Positions 43,101-64,000 of a stretch of DNA of 64,000 nt are shown in pieces (the first letter of the stretch is position 1; every line of letters starts with the position of its first letter). The notes beneath the pieces were generated by a model, which was given only the letters and a program-made list of their open reading frames with translations, was not told where the DNA came from and did no database searches. Both the position numbers and the translations under genes were made by a program. This stretch comes from Mastigias papua. Lineage: Eukaryota; Cnidaria; Scyphozoa; Rhizostomeae; Mastigiidae. Where the stretch lies: the NCBI GenBank assembly GCA_964019165.1, contig OZ025272.1, positions 16,319,093 to 16,383,092 of the forward strand. Reading direction: 5' to 3'.

Positions 43101-43293
43101 ATGAATCTCCAGCTGGAGTTTACACGGAATGCACCCTGGGCCGCCTAACTCACTGAACTTTGCCCCACACGGTTTTAAATCCAGACGGTTCCATAGCAAG
43201 CAGCATAGTGTGAGAAACATATCGAGAAATTGCACATACTTTATGACCAATGAAATTTTTAGGAGACTTCACAGCTGTGGAATCGGACGCCAT
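37176..43293 (-). CDS. Divergent NRF1 / P3A2 / Erect-wing family transcription factor
   Basis: Eight minus-strand exons join in frame with GT/AG borders: 43240-43293 (ATG), 42576-42662, 42176-42266, 41384-41521, 40989-41090, 39563-39748, 37541-37702 and 37176-37459 (TGA), giving 367 residues. The order follows the NRF1 DNA-binding domain: a basic GHKRKYNV...ESRRRVRSRVNKTKLRMLD segment (compare KKRKRPHVFES...LLRKLRATLDEY in vertebrate NRF1), LTLLPTKDGTLIVKY, an FEEFGLNEHVAKV helix, and KPLWWPRDV at 169-177 (vertebrate KPIWWPEDI). NRF1 proteins are nuclear dimeric activators of GC-rich promoters. The vertebrate C-terminal activation domain is absent; the last two exons encode about 150 residues I do not recognise. 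Joins 39563 to 37702 and beyond are the least certain, and the last two exons could belong to another gene. Family by eye: likely; orthology: open. Confidence 0.72.
37969..38284. mobile_element. MITE-like element with 17-bp terminal inverted repeats
   Basis: The left end AAATCCTCGAATTAGCC (37969-37985) and right end GGCCAATTCGAGGATTT (38268-38284) are inverted repeats with one mismatch. The 316-bp element is non-coding and full of GGGGCTTATTCGAGG motifs, and it sits in an intron of the NRF1-like gene. A worn copy lies at 7504-7807 in the same orientation. A clear target-site duplication was not found. Confidence 0.85.
38457..38468 (-). other. tRNA-like B-box, possible SINE or tRNA relic
   Basis: On the minus strand GAGTTCGAATCC matches the Pol III B-box/T-arm consensus (GGTTCGANTCC) at all but one position and sits in a plausible T-stem context (GGTCTTGAGTTCGAATCCAGC). 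I find no convincing A-box, acceptor stem or anticodon arm, so this is not called as a tRNA gene. Confidence 0.25.
39792..40615. mobile_element. 824-bp segment bounded by perfect 16-bp inverted repeats
   Basis: CAGGCCTTTCAATGAG at 39792-39807 and its exact complement at 40600-40615 bound a segment inside an intron of the NRF1-like gene. Just inside both ends are GC-rich alternating tracts (ACGCGCGCAAT, GCGCGC), foreign to this AT-rich region. The middle holds a minus-strand LINE remnant. A DNA element that received a LINE, or a rearranged LINE flank, would both fit. Confidence 0.6.
40056..40560 (-). mobile_element. LINE remnant, same clade as the 10-kb copy
   Basis: Minus-strand frames give WMFHDRGNNSKINRIQERAL, then (after a break) RNLQLLMIEIYKAK, EFMKDIFVENHNNYNLRS, TTRYGTEDVMYRG and LWSSLPKDRKNSSTLTEFKR. 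This is the conserved C-terminal tail of a CR1/jockey-like polymerase. Part of the middle is deleted and the reverse-transcriptase core is absent, so it is inactive. Confidence 0.9.
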
Positions 43294-45093
43294 TATAACG
43301 CATTAAGTTTCCCGCCGCAAAATTCTCAGCTGAATGTGCAACAACCACTGATTTGGAAATCAGTGGCAACAACACATTTCTTCAAGCAGCAGACAACAAG
43401 AACAACGATCATTGATAGAAGATTGGCTACACTACTTCTTCCATAAGCATAACGGCTACAAGCATATTTAGGGTACGATTGGGGAAATGAACCAAGCTAT
43501 TGCTACCCTATACTGCAATACAAAGAAAATTTTCAAAATTGCCATTGATGTTCCATCCAGATTCGTTGAGATTCTACACATTCAACCCTAATGAATACAT
43601 AAATGGAAATTGATACTGAATAAAACATTGTATTGCAAATTGACAAAGTGAATTTAAACAATATCTTAACAAGACTTATCCTGAAAGAATTTGAACTGAC
43701 TGTCGATTAGAAGCATACAACCACATACCCTACCGTAAATAACACAGAAACATAAGCATAGGAATAAGCAATATTTTAGGGTAAAATGGTAAAGAAAACA
43801 ACTAAGCACAAATACGGCAAGGCTGAGCCAGAGCTATGCTTATAAAAGGTAATGTAACAGAGGTGTCCCTCTCATCAGGGGGCGAAAGGGGTACAATCCG
43901 GTCATACCTGTCCTTAACTGAAACTCGACATTTAATCAGAAATATGTATTACCATTTAGAATATAAGATTGCCTTCAAATATCTTACCAGTGCAATATAC
44001 AATATCAATAATAAAGTCTCAATCATTCACTAAGTTTACTTAGAAGAGTTTGCTACCGAGAGGGGAACCCGGAATGTCACACAAAAAGCAACACATCTGT
44101 GAGCATATAAATTAAATTCTGAAAATTGAAATTAAATAACAATCATTTCTTCAGAAATACAAAAAATCTTCAGATCTCAAAGGATCTCATCATAAGACAA
44201 ATAATGACTTGACTTTCACTATTCTCTCGAGCAACACATTTAATAAGGCCTTCGCGAATCAAATGCTCTGCCATTACGCAAATTACAAATTGCATTTATT
44301 CAGTGGATACTCGTTGAAGTACAGCTTGCATGCCAGTAGTTCGACATTTGCAATTTCATTGTATCCCATAAAGTGCGCTGGGTTAATTCACTAAGATGCA
44401 ACAAGCGCAAGCATGAACATCACTCTGCAGCAAGAAGCCCATTTAAAAACATGGCTGCTACGCAGAGCGGGAAGCAGCTGGAGTCACTATGTAAGACTAG
44501 AAATTATACATTACAAATAACAAGTTTTGCATTTCAAATTTCAAAGAAAGCTAATGCCAATTCAATCCTTTAATAAAATTGAAAACAAAGAGACTAAAAT
44601 CAGGGACGCCGGAAGAATAGTTGAGCAAGAGAGGCCAACAGGGCTGCGAGGCCACAGAAGACCACATGTGAGCGAAGCTAGCTGCAAAATTGGACCTCTA
44701 GGCTTAATTCTGCTGTAATCCTTCAACAAAACGCAAACATTTTTGTGACAGAAGGTCACTTCAGAACGTCCTGCTGCCTTCTTAATAAAAGGCTTGCTCC
44801 CCCGCTCCTCCATCTCCAGCGTCTATGATTATAAATGAGTCTCATTTCTTACTAGCTTATCACAAAACTACATATATAGGACTTATCTCTGATATCTGCT
44901 ATAGGTCTATCTCTCCTTTGCTCACGAACAATGACTATCCTAGACAACCCAAATCAATAGTTACCTACTGGAAATAGTAGCTTACTATAAAAATAGAAAA
45001 ATTCTAACAAAGCAGGTTAATATACCTATACCCAGCTTGGAAAGATTATGGGGTGTCATTAATAAGATACAAAATTTACTCCATAATGAGGTG
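43294..45093. other. Spacer between the NRF1-like gene and VAC14
   Basis: It contains the presumed promoter of the NRF1-like gene (GC-rich CCGCCGC just upstream of its ATG) and the VAC14 3' UTR. Several short frames on both strands look like chance. No RNA gene or repeat family was recognised. Confidence 0.5.
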
Positions 45094-58241
<13,148 letters not shown>

Positions 58242-59364
58242 TGCTATTCCTCTAGTCACCCCATCTGTGCAGCCTCTTTTTCCCTTTGCTCCGGATGACC
58301 TACATCGTTGAGATCACATGACAGCTAACAAATACTAAAGCCTTCTGACTGCGTGAAAGCTAACGCTAGATTTAAAAAATGTGGGTTTTCTGCGTAATTT
58401 TGTGCATGGACAAAACATCTACGTCCTCAGATACTGAAGATTACAGGTCAGCGAAGGGATCCGACAAATTGGAGCTCTCGATTTAAGTCTGGGGAACAAA
58501 AAGGAAGTGCATCTACAGTACTGTATATTGGAAAATATGAATAAACGAACAAGCTACAATATCTAGCACCTTTAGTTTCCTTAGAGAATTAAATGCACAG
58601 AGTCCAGAAAAAGTCACGGCTCCACGGCTCTGAGCCGGAGGAAAATTTTGCTCTCTATGTCGTACTTGAGGAAGGTTTTGAAATTTATATCAACAATCCA
58701 GTTTCAGCAAAGTTTTCAGATAATGCGACATCGACTGTGAAAGGCATAGCCCATTTACAGTAAAAGCTTCCGAGACATACACAATGCAGAGTTCAAGAAC
58801 TTTGGCTAGTTCTTATAGTCTTAAGAGAGGAAGGTTTATGATGAAAATCTGACAGCCGGAGGAAGGTTGGGCATCTTTCTGGACTCTGTAAATGCACTTC
58901 GCAAACAATGGCTGGTAACTTCTTTAAAAAAATTGCCACCTTACCCTTAATTGGGTTCAGCTTCCACCGTTATTGAAATAAGCCGAACAATATGAAGTTT
59001 GTTTTAAAACTTTAACAATCTCTAACAAATAATGCAAGATACTTACTTCTGGGAGATTAAGAAACACTTTAAAATTCAAAATGACTAAGAATGGTTCTTC
59101 TAGTCAACATCTTCAAATATCAGCTGAACCTATAACGCAACAAAATAACAAAAGACTGGCTGTTGAAAATACATGATATATACTTCATCATGTATCATAT
59201 ACTTCATTCATCATGTATATGACACATTGAGATACAGTATTTTGCAAACTTTAGGGAATAATAAGAAATCAAACAAAACTGTTTAACGTCCCCAATCAGC
59301 CGGTTGCAAGTCTTTCTTTCTTTTTAGACGATAATCTACAAGAGGTAATATAACCAGAAAGAAT
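58242..59364. other. VAC14 upstream region; no gene seen
   Basis: No TATA box, ORF or RNA gene that I can support. It includes the VAC14 promoter and one side of the divergent spacer toward the EF-hand gene. Confidence 0.45.
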
Positions 59365-59562
59365 GGCATAAAAAAACTTGCACTATGTGGGACAATTGAA
59401 GGGAGAAGAAGTAGAGGCAGACAAAGAAAATTATACATGGATAGCCTAAACACCTTTGCAACAAAGCAACAAATGACCAACATTGAACCTATCCACCGGA
59501 GTGACAATAGAGAAGACTGCAAAACCTTGATCGTCAATGCCTGTACCAGGTCCGACACTTGA
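59365..59562 (+). mobile_element. LINE remnant, GRxRGRxR-type C-terminal tail
   Basis: The plus-strand frame reads KLALCGTIEGRRSRGRQRK, YMDSL and CKTLIVNACT before a TGA. This is the well-known end of many LINE polymerases (G-x-I-x-G-x-R-x-RGRPR-x-x-W-x-D-x-L ... V-x-NA). The opposite-strand 91-codon frame over the same bases is its shadow. Only the last part of the element remains. Confidence 0.75.
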
Positions 59563-60565
59563 GAAAGAAGAAGAAGGTGAAGAAGAAGAATCTACAAGAT
59601 GGTAGATGCAAATCTCAGTCTGCTATGAAGAGAAAGTTCAAATCGCACAAATGGATGTCACAATTGTTTTTGACCATGTTTGATAAAATATTGTATGTAT
59701 ATCAGTAATTGCACCGTCAAGACCTAAAATTTAACATCAGCGTTACCCTAGAGGTACTATCTATTTAGTTTCAAAGGGATCATGTAGCAAAAATCCCACT
59801 CATTGCCCCCCCCCCATTTACAAGGTGACGAATGTCACATGACAGATAGAACTTGTCCATTCCTGCTGCTTACTGGTTCTACGCGAAGGAAAGTATGGGG
59901 TGTCAATGCTGCGATACAATGGCTTACTTTCATCTGTTTACAATCAAAAGCAGCAATGTTAACGGTGCTTGGGTTTACATATCTAGCTAACATGTTTGGG
60001 ATTTTTGCATAGTAACTAGTATTTCGCATTGCCCCATCTCTCCAACGTCCGCCATCTGTGGGTTTCTCTCGCATGCTTCACCCAAACAGCTTTAAGCTGG
60101 CCTAGACTGCACCGCTAAAATGACCTTGAACACCATCCATAAAGTGCAGAATAATATCACATGTATTTATGCATATCAGCTCTTTGGAGATTATCACATA
60201 GCTGGTAAACTGTTTCTCGCTTCTCTAGCAGGGGGAAGGAGGGTAACGTTGAAACGATGTAATATCCAAGGTTACGTTGCAAGCACGTTGCCAGGAAATA
60301 TTTACGACCAGCAATTTACTAGACTTTACCATGTCTTGTTATTATAGCTATCTGCAATGAAAACTTAGCGTAACAACAACAAGAGATGAGATTCAATTGT
60401 TGCTAACTTCTGTGTAAACCTACGGTGCATCGAGGCTGTGTTGTGGTGCCTACAAGCGAAAGATATACCCGGTGTTGTTTATGTGTGACCAATTCTTATT
60501 TATCTTGCAGTCAAGTGAGAAAAGCTCTAGTCCCGGGGGCTCTGTGTCTCAAAACATAACAGAAG
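59563..60565. other. Spacer upstream of the EF-hand gene
   Basis: It contains a short poly-C tract near 59808 and small frames on both strands that I judge to be chance. A TCTTGCAG near 60510 could be the acceptor of an exon carrying the 5' UTR of the next gene. Confidence 0.4.
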
Positions 60566-62911
60566 ATGGCAACGAACTTGCGCCCAGATCTAACACCTTC
60601 CCACATAAGTGATATGCAGAAAAATATGCAGTTTAGCCATAGCATGCATGGTATAAGTTTTCAACAGATAACCAAAGGAAGCATGAATCCTCCAAGTCAC
60701 AGGTAGGTCTCCAAGTGGTTCGAGGGCCCTGGCCTAAATTGACTATGAGGTCTCTCACAGCAATGGGGACAGACATCTGGCAACGCATGATACCACAAAA
60801 GAGTTACTTGATAAAAGTCCCCACCTCCCATCACTTTGTAAATTTCTCTCTGATGTTGAAATTTGGAAACTTGTCTAAGAAAGATCTTAGGATTATAATC
60901 TTTCTAGGTTTCATATTTAGGGTTTAATACCCAAGTATAGCTATGGCGTCAGTATCAATATGAAAACGAGGCCGAAAATATGCGCTAGAATACTTATCAT
61001 CCCCTCTACTTAGTTTTTCTAGATTAATACCCATGAAAACTTTTACCAAAATAAATGAGATGTCATAAACATAAGATGATCTTCTTCACCCATTATTGTC
61101 AATAGTATTTTTCATTAGATCCTCGGTATTCAAATTGTTCTACACCACTAACTTTTCTTTTTCGAATTTGAGCAAAATTGGTTGGCCATCTATGTGAGTT
61201 GGAGGGGAGATTGTACCTCCTTTCCTGGCGACGCGACGCTGTCAGATAATTGCAGCGGTGTTAGAATGAAGCGGCGTCATCTAATTTGGCAAAATGACTA
61301 AAAGACTTTCGCTTATTTTCTATTGTTTGAAGAGTAACTGGAAATCAATAGCGAAAATTCGAGAGAAAGCAATGCCAAATAACAAAAATGCAAAGAATGA
61401 GAGTCGGTGTTGCATCTGAAAGCTTCCAAAGCAATATTCATTGAAATCATAATCTTTATCAAATCAAACTATTACCGGAGAAATGTCGTGAGAGATTTCA
61501 TTTTACTCAAGGGGAGACAGGGAGGTTTGTATTTCTAGCGCATGGAGACTAAAACTCTTGTCGACATCAATCTGTGGTCATTTACTCCGTGGCTGAGTGT
61601 TTATCTTTATCAAAAGCTATCCTAGGGCGTTTTAGCGCACAGTTCTACACAAAATGTGGAGTTCTGGGAATGGTTCCGGACAAGGCACTGCCAAACAAAA
61701 AGTGGGGGCTACACATAGAAAGTGGGTGGCTACAAACAAAGATTGCTTGATAAAAACAAGAAAAACCACTGGCTGGCAAAAAGCCCCCTCTGGCCCCCTA
61801 TTGGTTGACACCATGCCTAGGTGTGTGTATGAGCTTTTATTATAAGGAATCTAGCTCAAAGCCAAGTTACAGAAGTTCCTTATTTTTGGACCTCCAATGG
61901 CTAAATTGTACTACTAGAAGCTCCATACGAAACATTTGACACAAGAATAGCAAACAATCTATGCTGGTTTTGGATGCAAATTAATAGAACCGGCTTCCTA
62001 ATTCTTGATAGTTTGCTGTTATAAAAATTTTTCAGATCGAAAAGTTCTTTAGGAATTGTCCTTTAGTAGTATAAGTTCTTTAAATATTTTAGCATTCTAC
62101 ACGTAGGTTCCTTATAAAAAGAGCGTGTAGTTCCTAAGAGTAATATGTGCAGATTACACAATGCAATCGTTTAGAAAAATTCCGTTTTGAAGTATAATGC
62201 TGCACATGAATCTTACTTTCCATAAGTACCATATAAGAGCTTAGAAAGTGTACCCTTAGCTTACCCCCTGGATATTGATATGTTGCTTTGAACAAACGTT
62301 ACCAGCAAATCTTTAATCAAACAGATTACATATCAACATACAGACGAAAAATTGCTTGCTTTACGAAATTTCAATGAAAAGAAACGAGTATCTTGATTAT
62401 ACCGAGCTGACTCGAGAACCTTTTCGACCTAGGTTTAAAAATCAGCGTGAGACAATGAACGAACGGGATTCTGGAATTAGGCTAGTAGCTGAAAAGACTG
62501 AAGCTAGAAAAACCAAACCCGACGAGATTATCTGCGATGAGGAAAATCAATCACATAATAAAACAGCAAAGTTGGAAAAGTCTCAAAATATAAAACCAAA
62601 ACGTGATATTTCAAAGACCACACTCTCGCGTGCCTATGGTGACAAAGAAAGACATGCTGTACAAAATGGAGAGCCTGCAGATGAAAACTCTGAGTACTTC
62701 TCTAAACTTGGGGAAATAGGGACATCAAATATAATGAGTCTGCGATCGAAAGAATTGCACCCAGAAGATATAGAAGAATTATGGAAAATGTTTGGGGTGT
62801 TTGATCAAGATGGTAATGGAGTCATAACTGCCAATGAATTGAGAACAATAATGAGCTCTTTAGGGCAGTCAACAACAGAAGCTGAAGTCATGGATATGGT
62901 GAATTCTATCG
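60566..62911 (+). CDS. EF-hand (calmodulin/centrin-like) protein, 3' end not in window
   Basis: Exon 62325-62911 ends at donor GGTAAAAT and encodes a complete EF-hand: LHPEDIEELWKMFGVFDQDG, loop D-x-D-x-N-x-V-I-T-x-x-E, then ELRTIMSSLGQSTTEAEVMDM. This is very like the first hand of calmodulin and centrin. Before it lies a charged, probably disordered region of about 130 residues, unusual for calmodulin itself. A first coding exon is proposed at 60566-60702 (ATG in good context AAGATGG, donor CAGGTAGGT); its phase fits acceptor CAAACAG at 62324 and adds 46 residues. If that link is wrong, translation could begin at ATG 62374. Ca2+ binding is inferred from the intact loop. The remaining EF-hands should lie beyond 64000 or in exons I could not see. 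Confidence 0.7.
61690..61810 (+). repeat. Dispersed repeat, copy 1 of an inverted pair
   Basis: The stretch GATTGCTTGATAAAAACAAG ... CACTGGCTGGCAAAAAG resembles the complement of 63240-63330 (GATAGCTTGACAAAGGC ... CACTGGCTGGCAGAAAG). When translated both give x-TRKxTGWQK. Family unknown; it lies in the presumed intron of the EF-hand gene. Confidence 0.5.
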
Positions 62912-63189
62912 GTAAAATAGCTTGTACTTTTGTTAATCTAATAGGATTTTTAGCTAAAGTATTTGAGTTCAACAATTGCTAAGATCACATTCGAGGTAGT
63001 TACTAGTGGGTGTTAACCATGGATGTAGGAAATATTTGGAAACATTTGAAAATAGGGGAGGGGTCAGAAGACTTACTTCACGGACAAGTTGAGCCGAACC
63101 CAATGCTAATGCAGCGAGACTCAAGCATACCCCGGCGGGGAAACTATAATTAGTATCCTTGTTATTATCTAAGTAGCTATCTGTAGACT

Positions 63190-63390
63190 ACCTTTTTTCA
63201 AACGAGCTTTACAGTTGTCAAGCACGGCGTTGGTAGAAGGGCTGGGGGGGGGGGGTTTCAGCTCCCCAACCACTTTCTGCCAGCCAGTGCTTTTTCTAGC
63301 CTTTGTCAAGCTATCAACTATGATGTACTGCTTACATACGGACAGGCAACTATGCCATACTGTTTTGTTTACGGGTTGCAACCAGAGGCA
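63190..63390 (-). repeat. Dispersed repeat, copy 2 of an inverted pair
   Basis: Minus-strand counterpart of 61690-61810, with a poly-C/G tract inserted (plus-strand G run near 63243). It carries an open frame with KARKSTGWQK, but that is shared repeat sequence rather than evidence for a gene. Confidence 0.5.
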
Positions 63391-63767
63391 ATTTGTCAGC
63401 TACGACATGTAAATAAATGTAGGAACTTACTGCAAGCCAGGACTCTGCAAAAATGGCCAGATGGGACAAAAAGATTTAGAAAAACCAAGGGAAGCTAGTA
63501 AAACTGAATAGATAATCATTGACATATTTCCTACAGTGTGTCTCAAAAACTCATTGTTAGAACACTATAACAAAACTGTAAGGTGACCGTAATAATATCA
63601 ATGATAGGTGCGAAAAATAGAAACGAAGCGCTGCGAAATGTTGATATCTCATTGCAAAGCGGTTGCGGGCGCACGCAAGTTTTAGAGTCTGGAGCCCACC
63701 GACATGTATTTATATAAGGAACCACTTTTTACACCGACTAGTCGAAAGCCATAGAAAAACGCGAGGA

Positions 63768-63938
63768 GCCTGTAGTACTGAAGGTAAAATCGCCAAGAAA
63801 TTGTCTAATGTCAAATTCTGCTACCACTGTAAACAGCTGCGAAGTAGTAAGCAAAATTCGCTTGGACTTTGGTGCAGCAAGTGTTTCATAGAGGGGGTAG
63901 CAATCGAAACTTACAATGTTCATAGTGACATGTCTTAA
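63768..63938 (+). CDS. Possible small zinc-ribbon-like exon (uncertain)
   Basis: A plus-strand frame ending in TAA contains FCYHCKQLRSS followed 12 residues after the second Cys by CSKCF, a CxxC-x(12)-CxxC arrangement that could bind zinc. I recognise no family. No clear acceptor was confirmed upstream; it may be chance, an exon of the EF-hand gene's neighbour, or a transposon piece. Confidence 0.2.
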   Translation, partial: ACSTEGKIAKKLSNVKFCYHCKQLRSSKQNSLGLWCSKCFIEGVAIETYNVHSDMS

Positions 63939-64000
63939 TACTTAACACACACAGTGTCTATAGAGTAGTAAATGTACAGTCAAAATTACGGAACGTTTAA

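Noticed and set aside
42936..43446. Overlapping 104- and 105-codon frames on both strands
   Set aside because: They overlap the first exon and intron of the NRF1-like gene in the wrong frame or strand and have no known motif.
59283..59558. 91-codon hydrophobic minus-strand ORF that could be a membrane protein
   Set aside because: The opposite strand reads as a LINE polymerase tail; the hydrophobicity is the antisense of its Arg/Lys-rich codons.

Overview
This window looks like animal nuclear DNA: AT-rich, with GT-AG introns, widely spaced genes, decayed LINEs and abundant microsatellites. The recognisable genes (VAC14, RABIF/MSS4, an NRF1-family regulator) are animal orthologues. The mix of intron sizes and CR1/jockey-type LINE remnants suggests an invertebrate, perhaps an early-branching animal such as a cnidarian or sponge. 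The sequence alone does not settle which.

Layout. 1-6.7 kb, plus strand: the 3' part of an ankyrin-repeat/coiled-coil gene, seven exons, no start in the window. 9.0-9.7 kb, minus strand: a complete two-exon RABIF. 10.1-14 kb: transposon debris, namely a truncated LINE, a 23-bp fold-back, an unrecognised decayed frame and a DNA-transposon fragment. 15.0-16.7 kb, plus strand: a single-exon ORF with a DUF3990/ADP-ribosyltransferase-like C-terminus. 17.7-36.5 kb: one satellite array, about 176 copies of a 107-bp unit in register from end to end. 37.2-43.3 kb, minus strand: an eight-exon, divergent NRF1-family gene whose introns hold a MITE and an inverted-repeat-bounded LINE insertion. 45.1-58.2 kb, minus strand: a complete VAC14 gene reconstructed as 16 exons (716 codons). 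60.6-62.9 kb, plus strand: the 5' part of an EF-hand gene, divergent from VAC14.

The main novelty candidate is the satellite. It fills 29% of the window and shows no net length change over 175 periods. It has local higher-order repeats of 5 and 6 units and longer block copies offset by exact multiples of 107 bp. Every unit carries strong inverted symmetry. A 33-bp core of the unit occurs once more, 7.4 kb outside the array, exactly where a LINE remnant stops matching its family. That gives a testable clue to where the satellite came from.

The genes are not a functional cluster. VAC14 (PI(3,5)P2 scaffold) and RABIF (Rab chaperone/GEF) both act in membrane traffic but are 35 kb apart with no sign of co-regulation. 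All exon models come from reading splice sites and frame by eye; no alignment was run.
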